Shown: positions 33,643 to 43,263 of the stretch, piece after piece
Position numbering within the stretch: position 1 is the first letter of the stretch
How the letters are laid out: the number at the start of each line of letters is the position of its first letter
Assembly: GCF_001182745.1 (NCBI RefSeq)
Contig: NZ_LN868938.1
Location: 744,001 to 808,000 of the forward strand
From: Nocardia farcinica
GTDB taxonomy: Bacteria; Actinomycetota; Actinomycetes; Mycobacteriales; Mycobacteriaceae
Length of the DNA stretch: 64,000 bases
Direction of reading: 5' to 3'
Program-made: the position numbers and the translations under genes
Notes under the pieces: generated by a model
What the model was told of the DNA's origin: nothing
The model's database searches: none
Seen by the model: the letters and a program-made list of their open reading frames with translations, nothing else

Positions 33643-34733
33643 TCTCCTCCTGGGTCGGATTTCGGTGGCGCGCTGCTGATCAGGGCACGGACCCAGCGGG
33701 TGGACGGGTCGATGTCGAGCAGCACCGCCTGGAGCAGCAGCGTCAACGGAATGGCCAGCAGGGCGCCGAGCGCGCCGAGAACCCAGGTCCAGAAGATCAG
33801 CGACAGGAAGGTCACCGTCACGCTCAGGCCGACCGCGTCACCGACGTACTTCGGCTGGATCACCGACTGGATGACGAAATTGATCACGCTGTAGAGCAGG
33901 ACGACCCAGATCATCAGCGCGGGGCCGCCCGCGAGCAGCGCGAGCAGCGCCGGTGGCACGAGGCCGACGACGAACCCGACGTTGGGGATGAAGTTGGTGA
34001 CGAACGACAGCACCGCCCACAGCAGCGGCAGTGGCACGCCGAGCCACCACAGCGCAAGCCCGTCGAACACGGCCACGATCAGCCCGAAGACGGTCGACAC
34101 GACGAGATAGCGCCGTGTTCCGATGGCGAAGGACCGTAGTGCGGTGGCGATGGCGGGCCGTTCGGCGGTGAGGATGCGCGCGCGGCGGTCGATGGAAAGG
34201 CCGTCGACGGCCATGAACAGCAGCAGCGCCAAGACGAACGCGAGGGCCGACAGCACCCCGGCCAGTCCGCTGAAGGTGGTCTCCAGCACGCTCACCACCT
34301 GGCGGACGTCGATGTCGCTCAACATGGTGCGGATCTCTTCACCGCCGACGCCCCGGTCGGCCAGCACCGACCGCAATCCGTCGAGCATGTCGTCGAATCG
34401 GCCCGAATAGTTCGGCAGTTCGGTGGCGAGCTGCGCTGTCGAGATCACCAGAATCACCAGCAGACCGAGCACGATCGCGTACGCGGTGACCACGGCCAGC
34501 ACCATTCCCACCCACGCGGGCAGGCCGTGCCTGCGGGCGAATCCCTGGATCGGTTGCACGGCGATGGTCAGCATCAACGCCAGGAACACCGGGCCGAGGA
34601 TGCCGGCGAATGCCTTCATCCCCGCGACGGCGACCACCGCCGCCGCGGTCGCCAGCAGCACGATCAGACCCCGCGGAAGCGACCACGGCGTATCCGCCGC
34701 GGGGAGGGGCGTGTCGACCGTCTCCGAGGCCAC
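33639..34733 (-). CDS. AI-2E-family (DUF20) transporter
   Basis: 364 aa from the GTG with GGGGAG seven bases upstream. It has about eight predicted helices. The family signatures are ILGPVFLALMLTIAVQP near residue 40, a cytoplasmic segment with PNYSGRFDDMLDGL, and FIPNVGFVVGLVPPALLAL near residue 240. Members export autoinducer-2, act as Na+/H+ exchangers, or have unknown cargo. Coupled to a LapA-like gene. Cargo unknown. Confidence 0.83.
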   Translation of the reverse strand: MASETVDTPLPAADTPWSLPRGLIVLLATAAAVVAVAGMKAFAGILGPVFLALMLTIAVQPIQGFARRHGLPAWVGMVLAVVTAYAIVLGLLVILVISTAQLATELPNYSGRFDDMLDGLRSVLADRGVGGEEIRTMLSDIDVRQVVSVLETTFSGLAGVLSALAFVLALLLFMAVDGLSIDRRARILTAERPAIATALRSFAIGTRRYLVVSTVFGLIVAVFDGLALWWLGVPLPLLWAVLSFVTNFIPNVGFVVGLVPPALLALLAGGPALMIWVVLLYSVINFVIQSVIQPKYVGDAVGLSVTVTFLSLIFWTWVLGALGALLAIPLTLLLQAVLLDIDPSTRWVRALISSAPPKSDPGGE

Positions 34734-35210
34734 CGGTGACTCCCCTCGCGCGCTCGGCATCCAGGACGTTGGCCCGAGCCTAGGGACGGTGGCCCGCCAC
34801 CCCCTCACCCTTCCGGGGTGAAGTGTGCGGAATGAGGCCCGCCGGCGAACACCGAACGGTATTCGGCGATCGACGTGGTGTGGGAGCGCGGACGTGCGCT
34901 GCATCACACTACTCGCCAGTTGTGTGTCACCCTCGGTATCACCTAGCGTGGTCGCTGCCGGATCGCATCGAGGAGGAACGCGACCGAGCGAAGGGGAAAT
35001 CGCCGCTGAGACAAGGGGATCCGATCCACCCGGCCGCGCCTGGGCGTGCACGGTTGCGACGTTTTCCGGTTTTCACCGCGACACCACCCGCCCCGGAATC
35101 GCTGGCGGTCACCACCGCCACCTACCGTTCCGAGGACGCCAATCGGCAACAGCTGCAACGCGGTTCGTTGATCACCGCCCTGCTGGCGGGTCACTGACCG
35201 GCGTGACCGA
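34734..35210. other. Gene-free stretch
   Basis: 477 bases upstream of the AI-2E-type gene. Overlapping short frames contain no start codon with a ribosome binding site. Nothing recognisable; it must hold the promoter of the membrane-protein operon. Confidence 0.4.
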
Positions 35211-37034
35211 TCAGGGCGTGACGATCGGGAATCGCGGGTCGGGGCGGTCGAGCACCTCGATCAACCGGGCCAGCAGGGCGGGGTCGCCGTCGATGTAGAC
35301 GCCGTCGAGGCCGCCGCCGGACAGCACACCGAGCAGCTGCGGCTTGCTCAGTGTGAGGGTGAGGTCGACGTCGCCGCGCAGCGGCGCCCGAGGGGTCTCC
35401 TGGCGATGGGTCAACGCGCCGTTGGAGAGGGTCAGCCGGACGACCCGGTCTTCGTCGGTCAGCTTCCAGTCCATCGTCAGATGGGTTCGTGCGGCGCGGA
35501 GTCCGTCGACGCGTACCGCGAGCGCGTCGATGATCATGTCCACGCTCAAGGCGGCGAGCACGTCCGGGTCGCCGGTATCGATGGTCGCTTCGAGGACGCC
35601 GTTGCGTAGTTCTTCGGCGCCGGAGAGGTAGAAGTTGCGCCAGGGCCCGTTCTCCGCGCCGTGGCCCAGCCGGTCGTAGACCTCGGCGAGCGCGTGCCGG
35701 GCGCGCGCGTGCTCGGGCTCGGCGAACACCGCGTGGTTGAGCAGCGTCGCGGCGAAGCGCAGATCACCGCGGTCGGCGTATTCGCGGCCCTTGGCGATCA
35801 CCGCCTCGATCCCGCCGTAGTCGGCGACGTAGCGTCGCGCGCTCGCCACCGGTGGGTGTTCCCACAGGTGCGCGGGATTGCCGTCGAACCAGCCCATGTA
35901 GCGCTGGTAGACGGCTTTGACGTTGTGACTGAGCGAGCCGTAGTAGCCGCGATTCGCCCACCGGGCGTCCAGCGCGGGCGGGAACGTGAGTTCCTCGGCG
36001 ATCTCGATCCCGGTGTGCCCCTTGTTGATCAGGCGCAGAGTCTGGTCGTGCAGGTAGGCATACATGTCGCGCTGGTCGGCCAGCCACCCGGTCCAGTTCT
36101 CCTGCCCCCAGGTCGGCCAGTGGTGCGAGGCGAAGGCGACGTCGGCGTGGTCGGCGAACATGGCGATGGCCTCGTCCAGGTACCGCGCCCACGCCCGCGT
36201 GTCGCGCACGAGTGCGCCGCGCAGGGTGAGCACGTTGTGCATGTTGTGGGTGGCGTTCTCGGCCATGCACAGGGCGCGGTGGTCGGGGAACAGGAAGTTC
36301 ATCTCGGCCGGGGCTTCGGTGCCGGGCGTGAGCTGGAAGAGCATGCGCACGCCGTCGATCACTTCCTCCTGACCGGTGTGGGTGATGTCGACTGTCGGCG
36401 GGATCAGGGTGATCCGTCCGGTGGAGGTGGTCATGCCCAGCCCGCAACCGATCTGCCCCGCAGGGGATTTCGGCAGCGCGGCGCCGTACATGTACAGCGC
36501 GCGCCTGCTCATCGCGCCGCCCGCGTAGACGTTCTCACCTGCCGCGTGTTCGAGGAAACCGGCGGGCGCGAGGATCGGCACCTCGGGGTGGCCCTCGGGC
36601 AGTACGCCGCGCGCCCCGCCGAAGTGGTCGGCGTGGGAGTGGGTGTAGGTCAGCCCGCGCACCGGCCGGTCGCCGCGATGTTTCCGATACAGGGCCAACC
36701 CGGCCGCCGCCGTCTGCGCCGACAACAACGGATCGATCACGACGACGCCCTCGTCGCCCTCGACGATCGTCATGTTCGACAGGTCGAGGTTGCGCAGCTG
36801 ATAGATGCCCGCGGTGACCTCGAACAAGCCCTGGATGTTGCAGAGCCTGCCTTGCCGCCACAGGCCGGGGTGTGCGGTGTCGGGGCAGTCCTGGGCCAGG
36901 AACCCGTAGGACTCGATGTCCCAGACGACGCGTCCGTTTCCGTCGGTGATCGCGGGCGGATCGAGTTCGGCGACCAGTCCCCGGGTCGCGTCGTCGAAGT
37001 CTCTCGTGTCCGTGTGGTCCAGATCTTCGCTCAT
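35211..37034 (-). CDS. Alkyl sulfatase, SdsA1-type metallo-beta-lactamase fold
   Basis: 607 aa. The zinc motif THSHADHFGGA near residue 130 and the downstream ENATHNMHN (near 265) supply the metal ligands. The N-terminal hydrolase domain is followed by a helical dimerisation domain and a C-terminal SCP2-like domain ending LLARLIEVL. This is the class III alkyl sulfatase family (SdsA1), which cleaves primary alkyl sulfate esters such as dodecyl sulfate. It stands alone, facing an amino-acid transporter across a 257-bp spacer that contains a perfect 23-bp palindrome. Confidence 0.88.
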   Translation of the reverse strand: MSEDLDHTDTRDFDDATRGLVAELDPPAITDGNGRVVWDIESYGFLAQDCPDTAHPGLWRQGRLCNIQGLFEVTAGIYQLRNLDLSNMTIVEGDEGVVVIDPLLSAQTAAAGLALYRKHRGDRPVRGLTYTHSHADHFGGARGVLPEGHPEVPILAPAGFLEHAAGENVYAGGAMSRRALYMYGAALPKSPAGQIGCGLGMTTSTGRITLIPPTVDITHTGQEEVIDGVRMLFQLTPGTEAPAEMNFLFPDHRALCMAENATHNMHNVLTLRGALVRDTRAWARYLDEAIAMFADHADVAFASHHWPTWGQENWTGWLADQRDMYAYLHDQTLRLINKGHTGIEIAEELTFPPALDARWANRGYYGSLSHNVKAVYQRYMGWFDGNPAHLWEHPPVASARRYVADYGGIEAVIAKGREYADRGDLRFAATLLNHAVFAEPEHARARHALAEVYDRLGHGAENGPWRNFYLSGAEELRNGVLEATIDTGDPDVLAALSVDMIIDALAVRVDGLRAARTHLTMDWKLTDEDRVVRLTLSNGALTHRQETPRAPLRGDVDLTLTLSKPQLLGVLSGGGLDGVYIDGDPALLARLIEVLDRPDPRFPIVTP

Positions 37035-37158
37035 GGTCGCCTCTCTCGTGGTGGCGCCACCGATCGGTTCGGCCTCGGCCGGTGCTCGGGGGCTCGCGCG
37101 TCGGTGGGGGACGGACGGCAGGCGGTTCGCCCCACGCTGGCACGGGTCGTCGCCGCGG

Positions 37159-37181
37159 GAATCACCCGCGTCGGGTGATTC
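37159..37181. promoter_or_regulatory. Perfect 23-bp palindrome in the alkylsulfatase/arcD divergent region
   Basis: 10-bp arms GAATCACCCG and its exact complement around CGT. It lies 125 bp upstream of the alkylsulfatase and 111 bp upstream of the arcD-like gene. It is not positioned as a terminator for either gene, so an operator is likely. No regulator gene is adjacent to claim it. Confidence 0.65.
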
Positions 37182-37291
37182 GCGGACGGCGCGGAGGGAG
37201 TTGCCTTGTCGGTGGACGTCCCCGGGGCGCGCCGGCAGCCGTGTCCGGGGCTTTTCGGGGCCGGTTCGTCGGCGGGCAGGGAGGTGGGTGC

Positions 37292-38728
37292 ATGACCCAG
37301 CAGCAGGCGCCGGAGCGCGCGGTGAAGGTCACGGTGCTCACGCTGACGGCGATGGTCGTCGGGTCGATGGTGGGGGCGGGAGTGTTCTCGCTGCCGCGGC
37401 GTTTCGCTCAGGAGACCGGGGTCGGCGGCGCGCTCATCGCCTGGCTGATCGCGGGGACGGGCATGCTGGTGCTGGCGCTGGTGTTCCAGCGGCTGGCGGT
37501 GCTCGAGCCGGAACTGGATGCCGGTGTCTACGCCTACGCCAAGGCCGGATTCGGTGAGTTCACCGGCTTCTACGCGGCGGCGGGGTATTGGGCGAGCGCG
37601 TGTGTGGGCAACGTGACCTACTGGGTGCTCATCATGTCGACGCTCGGGCAGTGGTTTCCGGCGCTGGGGGCGGGGGACACGCTGATCGCGGTGCTGCTGT
37701 CCTCGCTCGGATTGTGGTCGTTCTTCCTGATCATCCGGCGCGGCACCAAGGAGGCCGCGGCGATCAACCGGATCGTCACCATCGCGAAGCTGGTCCCGAT
37801 CCTGGTGTTCGTGCTGCTGGCGGCGTTCCTGCTGGATCCGGCGGTGTTCGCCGACAACGTGCGTGCCGCGGACTATTCCGGCTCGCTCTGGCAGCAGGTG
37901 AGTGACACGATGCTGGTGACGGTGTTCGTGTTCCTCGGCGTCGAGGGCGCCAGCGTCTACTCCAGGCACGCGCGCCGCCGCGAGGACGTCGGGCGGGCTA
38001 CGATCCTCGGATTCCTCAGCGTGCTGGCGATCTTCGCGTCGGTGACCATCGTCTCCTACGGCATTCTGCCGCGCGCGGAGATCGCCGAGCTGCGCCAGCC
38101 GTCGATGGCCGGTGTGCTCGAGGCGGCGGTGGGTTCGTGGGGCACCGCGTTCGTGAGCGCCGGCCTGATCGTCTCGGTGCTCGGCGCGTATCTGGCCTGG
38201 ACGTTGATGGCGGCCGAGGTGCTCTTCGTCGCCGCGAAGGACGACGACATGCCACGGTTCCTGGCCCGCTCCACCGAGCGCGACGTGCCGGTGAACGCGC
38301 TGGTGCTCACCACGGCGCTGTCGCAGACCGTGCTGATCATCACGATGTTGTCCGAGGACGCCTTCGATTTCGCGCTGGACTTGACGGCCGCGCTGAGCCT
38401 GATCCCGTTCCTGCTGGCCGCGCTGTACGCCCTGCGGCTCGGGCTGACCCGGGACCACGCCGGCGAACGGCCGGCGACCTGGCGCGGCGACGCGACCGTC
38501 GCCGCGATCGCCTCGATCTACACCGTGTTCCTGATCTACGCGGCGGGTCTGAGGTTCGTGCTGGTCTCGATGATCTTCTACGCGCCGGCCACCGTGCTGT
38601 TCGTCCTGGTCCGCCGGGAACGCGGACGGCGGGTGTTCACCGGGGCGGAGGTCGTGCTGTTCGCTGTCGTATCGGCCGGGGCGTTGCTCGGCGTGGTCGC
38701 GCTCGCGGCCGGGTGGATCAGTCTGTGA
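37292..38728 (+). CDS. arcD: APC-superfamily arginine/ornithine-type exchanger
   Basis: 478 aa with about 12 helices. The N-terminal VVGSMVGAGVFSLPRRFAQ near residue 25 is the APC substrate motif, followed by PELDAGVYAYAKAGFG. This is the basic amino-acid/polyamine antiporter branch. The start ATG has GGGAGG upstream. The arginine deiminase gene follows 36 bp downstream, so arginine uptake against ornithine or agmatine is the likely role. arcB and arcC are not in the window. Confidence 0.8.
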   Translation: MTQQQAPERAVKVTVLTLTAMVVGSMVGAGVFSLPRRFAQETGVGGALIAWLIAGTGMLVLALVFQRLAVLEPELDAGVYAYAKAGFGEFTGFYAAAGYWASACVGNVTYWVLIMSTLGQWFPALGAGDTLIAVLLSSLGLWSFFLIIRRGTKEAAAINRIVTIAKLVPILVFVLLAAFLLDPAVFADNVRAADYSGSLWQQVSDTMLVTVFVFLGVEGASVYSRHARRREDVGRATILGFLSVLAIFASVTIVSYGILPRAEIAELRQPSMAGVLEAAVGSWGTAFVSAGLIVSVLGAYLAWTLMAAEVLFVAAKDDDMPRFLARSTERDVPVNALVLTTALSQTVLIITMLSEDAFDFALDLTAALSLIPFLLAALYALRLGLTRDHAGERPATWRGDATVAAIASIYTVFLIYAAGLRFVLVSMIFYAPATVLFVLVRRERGRRVFTGAEVVLFAVVSAGALLGVVALAAGWISL

Positions 38729-38764
38729 CAACCGTGGTGCCGCTCGTCGACGGAAGGTGGTTCG

Positions 38765-40012
38765 ATGTCAACCCATCCCATCCCGCACGGAGTCCATTCC
38801 GAGGTCGGCCGCCTGCGCAAGGTGCTGGTCTGTGCGCCGGGCCTGGCGCATGAGCGGCTCACGCCCACCAACTCCGACGAGCTGCTCTTCGACGACGTGA
38901 TGTGGGTGGAGGCCGCCCAGCGCGATCACCTGGACTTCGCCAACAAGCTCACCAACCGCGGCGTGGAGGTGGTGGAACTGCACGATCTGCTCGGCCGCAC
39001 CCTCGAGCTCCCCGAGGCGCGGGCGTGGCTGCTCGACCGCAAGATCGTCGCGAACCGCGTCGGGCTCGGTCTGGTGGAGGGCACCCGCGCCTTCCTGGAT
39101 TCGCTGCCGCCGCGGGAACTGGCCCGCTACCTCATCGGCGGCCTGTCGACCGCGGATCTGCCCGCCGACTACCGCAGCGACTATCTCGCCCTGGCCCGCG
39201 AATCGCTCGGCAGACCCGAATACCTGCTGCCGCCGCTGCCCAACACGCTCTACACCCGCGACACCACCTGCTGGATCTACGGCGGGCTCACCATCAATCC
39301 GCTCTACTGGCCCGCCCGCCACGACGAGCCGCTGCTGATGCAGACCATCTACCGCTTCCACCCCGACTACGCCGCCGACACCGTGTGGTGGGGTGATCCG
39401 GAAAAGGACTGGGGGCAGGCGACTCTCGAAGGCGGCGACGTGATGCCGATCGGCAACCGCAGCGTGCTGATCGGCATGAGCGAGCGCACCTCCCGGCAGG
39501 CGATCACCCAGCTGGCCAAGGCGCTGTTCGAGGCCGGCGCCGCCGATCGGGTGGTGGTGGCCGGGATGCCGAAGCTGCGCGCGGCCATGCACCTGGACAC
39601 CGTGTTCACCTTCGCCGACCGGGATCTGGTGGTCGTCCATCCGCGCATCGTCGACGGCATCCACCCGTTCACCCTGCTGCCCGACGACGCCGCGCCGGGC
39701 GTGCGGATCGTCGACGAGGCGGGCACCCCCTTCGTCGACGTGGTCGCGCGCGCCCTCGGCCTCGATCGCCTGCGCGTGGTGGAGACCGCCGGTGACGCCT
39801 ACGCCTCCGAACGCCAGCAGTGGGATTCGGGCAACAACGCCGTCGCCCTGGAGCCCGGCGTGGTGTTCACCTACGACCGCAACACCCTCACCAATGCCGC
39901 GCTGCGCCGCGCCGGGGTGGAGGTGATCACCATCGTCGGCGCCGAACTCGGCCGCGGCCGGGGCGGCGGGCACTGCATGACCTGCCCGCTGGCGCGCGAC
40001 CCGATCGACTGA
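38765..40012 (+). CDS. arcA: Arginine deiminase
   Basis: 415 aa, the usual length. [43 protein letters not shown] and the C-terminal [10 protein letters not shown] with the catalytic Cys near residue 405 all match the guanidino-group hydrolase family. It converts arginine to citrulline and ammonia. It is second in an arcD-arcA operon. Without arcB/arcC here, the pathway to ATP would need genes elsewhere, or the pair serves ammonia production and acid tolerance. It ends one base before the convergent TetR stop. Confidence 0.92.
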   Translation: MSTHPIPHGVHSEVGRLRKVLVCAPGLAHERLTPTNSDELLFDDVMWVEAAQRDHLDFANKLTNRGVEVVELHDLLGRTLELPEARAWLLDRKIVANRVGLGLVEGTRAFLDSLPPRELARYLIGGLSTADLPADYRSDYLALARESLGRPEYLLPPLPNTLYTRDTTCWIYGGLTINPLYWPARHDEPLLMQTIYRFHPDYAADTVWWGDPEKDWGQATLEGGDVMPIGNRSVLIGMSERTSRQAITQLAKALFEAGAADRVVVAGMPKLRAAMHLDTVFTFADRDLVVVHPRIVDGIHPFTLLPDDAAPGVRIVDEAGTPFVDVVARALGLDRLRVVETAGDAYASERQQWDSGNNAVALEPGVVFTYDRNTLTNAALRRAGVEVITIVGAELGRGRGGGHCMTCPLARDPID

Positions 40013-40013
40013 C

Positions 40014-40646
40014 TCATTCGCCGGGCGTCGTGCCGCGCAGGATCGCGGTGAGGCCGAATTCGAAACGCTCGTCGAAGGATTCGGCGTCGAGGTGGGGCAG
40101 GACCCGGTGCAGCGCGGGATGGGTGGTCGCGGAGACGGCCGCGGCGAGGCGGCCGGGCAGCGCGCCCGTGACGGCCTGCTCCTCCTGGGTGAGGCCGAGG
40201 GTGAAGTAGATGATCGTCCAGGTGGTCCACGCGGCGCCGCGTTCGGTGCGGCCGTCGTCGAGCAGGGCGGCGACCACGGCATCGGCGAAGCGCAGGGTGT
40301 TCGCCTCCGCGGCGTAGGTGCCGACGACGAGGGCGGCCCCGTCGCGGTGGGCGAGCATCGCCGCGCGCAAGCGGCGCGCCAGTTCGCGCACCCGCTCGGG
40401 TGCCGCGGTGGGCAGGTCGTCGTAGCCGATCTCGCCGACGATCGCGTCGGCCATGAGTTCGAGCAGCCCGGTCTTGGTCTTCACATGCCACAGCACGGTG
40501 TTCATGCGCACGCCGAGCCGCTCCGCGATCGCCCGGGTGGACACGGCCGCCAGGCCGCGCTCGTCGAGCACCGCGAGGCCGGTGGCGACCACGCGGTCGA
40601 CGTCGAGGCGGTCGGCGCCGCGGCCATCCCCTTGCTTCTTGGTCAC
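40014..40646 (-). CDS. TetR-family regulator of the flavin monooxygenase operon
   Basis: 210 aa from a GTG lying inside an operator half-site. The helix-turn-helix is VSTRAIAERLGVRMNTVLWH, then the helical TetR_C-like ligand domain. It is divergent from the Rox-like monooxygenase, and two TTGGTCA-based sites lie in the shared 65-bp promoter. This arrangement is typical of a repressor controlling drug-modifying or detoxifying enzymes and itself. Confidence 0.85.
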   Translation of the reverse strand: MTKKQGDGRGADRLDVDRVVATGLAVLDERGLAAVSTRAIAERLGVRMNTVLWHVKTKTGLLELMADAIVGEIGYDDLPTAAPERVRELARRLRAAMLAHRDGAALVVGTYAAEANTLRFADAVVAALLDDGRTERGAAWTTWTIIYFTLGLTQEEQAVTGALPGRLAAAVSATTHPALHRVLPHLDAESFDERFEFGLTAILRGTTPGE

Positions 40647-40673
40647 CGACCTAGTTTACTCGGATCCGCACTC

Positions 40674-40688
40674 TTGGTCACTGACCAA
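40674..40688. promoter_or_regulatory. TetR operator TTGGTCA-C-TGACCAA
   Basis: Perfect 7-1-7 palindrome 24 bp before the monooxygenase start. A second, imperfect copy (TTGGTCA-C-CGACC) at 40639-40653 covers the TetR start codon. Both are probable binding sites of the adjacent regulator. Confidence 0.8.
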
Positions 40689-40711
40689 ACAATCGAGAGA
40701 ACAGGTGAACG

Positions 40712-42160
40712 ATGGACAGGACAGGCGTTGTCATCGCCGGTGGGGGACCGGTGGGGTTGTGGTTGGCCGCGGAACTGCGGCTCGGCGGGGTGCCGGTCAC
40801 GGTCGTGGAGGCGCGCGATCGGCGTGACGAGCGCTCCAAGGCGCTCACCGTGCACCCGCGCACCATCGAGATCCTGGCCTCGCGCGGCGTGCACGGACCG
40901 TTCCTGGCCGAGGGCGTCCCGATCCGGGGCGGCCATTTCGGCGTGCTGGACACCCGGCTGGATTTCGGGGTGCTGGACAGCCCGTTCCCCTACACCCTGG
41001 CGCTGCCGCAGGCGCGCACGGAGGAACTGCTCGAGGAGCGCGCCCGCGCGCTCGGCGCGCGGATCCTGCGCGGGCACCGGGTGGTCGGGTTCACCGAGGA
41101 GGCGGACCGGGTGACCGTGGCGATCGAAGGACCCGCCGGACCCGCCCGCATCGAGGCCGCGTACCTCGCCGGATGCGACGGCACCCGCAGTACGGTCCGC
41201 GCCGCGGCCGGGATCGGCTTCCCCGGCACGCCCGCGACGTTGGCCGGCTGGCTCGGCGACGTCGTGCTGGACAACCCGCCCGAGGGCGGCTTCGGCCACT
41301 TCGGCCCGGAGGGCACGCTGCTCGTCGTCGCGTTGCCCGGCGGGCTGCACCGCATCGTCGGCCTCACCCCGCAGGACGTGACGACCGAATGGCCGGGCGA
41401 GTTCACCCTGGCGGAATTGCGGGCCAAGACGGTGACGCTGGCGGGTCACGACTTCGGCATGCGCGCGCCGGTGTGGTTGTCCCGCTACGGCAATGCCACC
41501 CACCTGGCCGACCACTACCGCCGGGGCCGGGTCGTGCTCGCCGGTGATGCCGCGCACCAGCACTTCCCGGCGGGTGGCGTCGGAATGAACGTCGGCATCC
41601 AGGACGCGCACAACCTGGGCTGGAAACTGGCCGCGACGCTGACCGGCCGCGCCCGCCCGGAACTGCTGAACACCTACGAGACCGAGCGACGGCCGGTCGG
41701 CGCGGAACTGACCGACACCAGCCGCGCACAGGTCGCACTGATGTCGGCGTTCTCGCCGGAAGGACTGCGGTTGCGCGCGTTGCTCACCGAGATGCTGGCG
41801 AACAACCCGCAGCTGAACAAGGATCTGGCCGAACGCGTCAGCGGCCTGGCCGTGCGGTACCGGCCCGCGCCGGACGCGCACCCACTGACCGGTACGCGGG
41901 CGCCGGATCTGCGGTTCGGTGCCACCGGGCTGTTCGAGCTGCTGCACGGCGGCGAGCACGTCCTGCTCGACCTCACCGGCGCCGGCGACCCGGGCTCCCG
42001 CCCGGGGCTGCTCGCACACACCGCCCGGCCCGAACACCTGCCCGGGGACTGGTCCGGCGTCGGAGCCGCGCTGATCCGCCCCGACGGCCACATCGCCTGG
42101 GCCGCAGCCACTCTCGACCACCGATCCATCGACGCCGTACTCACCGGCGCGCACCTGTGA
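40712..42160 (+). CDS. FAD-dependent monooxygenase, Rox (rifampicin monooxygenase)-like
   Basis: 482 aa. Visible are the N-terminal FAD loop VVIAGGGPVGLWLAAEL, the DG motif LAGCDGTRSTVRAAAG, and the second FAD motif GDAAHQHFPAGGVGMNVGIQ with HNLGWKLA. The whole layout, including the thioredoxin-like C-terminus with LIRPDGHIAWA, resembles class A aromatic hydroxylases and in particular Nocardia Rox. Substrate could be a rifamycin-like drug or another phenol. The TetR repressor opposite and the RidA downstream fit an inducible detoxification operon. Confidence 0.82.
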   Translation: MDRTGVVIAGGGPVGLWLAAELRLGGVPVTVVEARDRRDERSKALTVHPRTIEILASRGVHGPFLAEGVPIRGGHFGVLDTRLDFGVLDSPFPYTLALPQARTEELLEERARALGARILRGHRVVGFTEEADRVTVAIEGPAGPARIEAAYLAGCDGTRSTVRAAAGIGFPGTPATLAGWLGDVVLDNPPEGGFGHFGPEGTLLVVALPGGLHRIVGLTPQDVTTEWPGEFTLAELRAKTVTLAGHDFGMRAPVWLSRYGNATHLADHYRRGRVVLAGDAAHQHFPAGGVGMNVGIQDAHNLGWKLAATLTGRARPELLNTYETERRPVGAELTDTSRAQVALMSAFSPEGLRLRALLTEMLANNPQLNKDLAERVSGLAVRYRPAPDAHPLTGTRAPDLRFGATGLFELLHGGEHVLLDLTGAGDPGSRPGLLAHTARPEHLPGDWSGVGAALIRPDGHIAWAAATLDHRSIDAVLTGAHL

Positions 42161-42171
42161 AGGAGACCCCC

Positions 42172-42570
42172 ATGACTCGCCGACACCTCAATCCGACCGG
42201 GCTGCACGCACTCCCGGAGCTGATCACCCAGGTGGTCGCCGTGACCGGCGGCACCCTGGTGCACCTGTCCGGCCAGGTCGCCTGGGACGAGCACGGGACG
42301 GTCGTGGGCGCGGGCGACCACGCCGCCCAGGCCGCGCGGATCGCCTCCAACATCGATACCGCCTTGGCAGCGGTCGGCGCGAGCCGCGCGGACATCGTCA
42401 AGGAGACGATCTACGTCGTCGACTACCGCCCCGAGATACTGCCCGCCATCCTGAGCGCCCTGCGCGGGGAGTCGGGCCGCCCGCCCGCGAGTACGCTCGT
42501 CGGCGTCGCGGCACTGGCGTTTCCGGAGCTCCTGCTCGAAGTGGAGGTCGTCGCCGCCCTCGACAACTGA
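42172..42570 (+). CDS. RidA-family (YjgF) protein
   Basis: 132 aa from the ATG with AGGAG upstream. The RidA fold is shown by LVHLSGQVAWDEHGTVVG, IVKETIYVVDY and GRPPASTLVGVAALAFPELLLEVEVVA; the Arg in RPPAS is the substrate-binding residue of true RidA enamine/imine deaminases. It lies 11 bp after the monooxygenase, so it may deal with reactive imine products of that reaction. The coupling is inferred from spacing. Confidence 0.82.
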   Translation: MTRRHLNPTGLHALPELITQVVAVTGGTLVHLSGQVAWDEHGTVVGAGDHAAQAARIASNIDTALAAVGASRADIVKETIYVVDYRPEILPAILSALRGESGRPPASTLVGVAALAFPELLLEVEVVAALDN

Positions 42571-42808
42571 GGCACGCCGGTGGCGGTCTCCTGATCGAAG
42601 GGTCGGCGATGTACGCGCCCGATTCCGAGCCGCCGCCGGGGTCGGGCAGCCGCCGATCTCGACGACCCCGGTGCCGCCGGGTGCACCTCTTGCGCATCGC
42701 CCCGGACCGGCGAACGATTGACTGTGCGGTAGCTGCGGTGGTGGGCCGGGCGTAATGCGTTCAGGTGGACCGTCACATGTCGGCGCCGACGACGACAAGG
42801 AGGACGCC

Positions 42809-43171
42809 ATGTCCACCATCATCCGCAAGAATTTCGACGCACCCGAGGAGACCAGGCCCTTCGAGCAGGGCAAGGGCAAGCTCGATCTGGTGGATCTCGA
42901 CAGCGGCCCGGTGGGGCGGGCGGTGTTCGAGCCCGGCTGGCAGTGGTCGCTGCACGTCAAGCCGATCGCCGGGACCGACAGCTGCCAGGCACCCCACATG
43001 GGCTACTGCCTGTCGGGTCGGCTGGCGGTGCGGATGGACGACGGTGAGCAGGAGGAATTCGGGCCGGGCGACCTGATGGTGGTACCGCCCGGCCATGACG
43101 CGTGGGTCGTCGGCGACGAGGCCTGCGTCATGCTCGACTGGCAGGGCGTCGCCGACTACGCCAAGCGTTAG
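42809..43171 (+). CDS. Single-domain cupin protein
   Basis: 120 aa with AAGGAGG upstream. A beta-barrel cupin: WSLHVKPIAGTDSCQAPHMGYCLSGRLAV is motif 1 (only part of the His/Glu metal set is obvious) and GDLMVVPPGHDAWVVG is motif 2. Function could be sensing or a minor enzyme activity. It is separated from the RidA gene by 238 bp and convergent with the AraC regulator. Confidence 0.78.
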   Translation: MSTIIRKNFDAPEETRPFEQGKGKLDLVDLDSGPVGRAVFEPGWQWSLHVKPIAGTDSCQAPHMGYCLSGRLAVRMDDGEQEEFGPGDLMVVPPGHDAWVVGDEACVMLDWQGVADYAKR

Positions 43172-43263
43172 CCACTACCCCGCCACACCGCGGCGACGAC
43201 CCGCCGACGTTCGCCGCCATCGAAGCCGTGCTGGTCGAAGCCGACGACGCTGGTCTGTCGTGT

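Noticed and set aside
34823..35197. 124-codon frame upstream of the alkylsulfatase
   Set aside because: No ribosome binding site, no domain pattern, and two competing overlapping frames of equal quality.
42779..42790. GTCGGCGCCGAC palindrome before the cupin gene
   Set aside because: Short GC-only palindromes are frequent at this base composition and it is not in an obvious promoter position.
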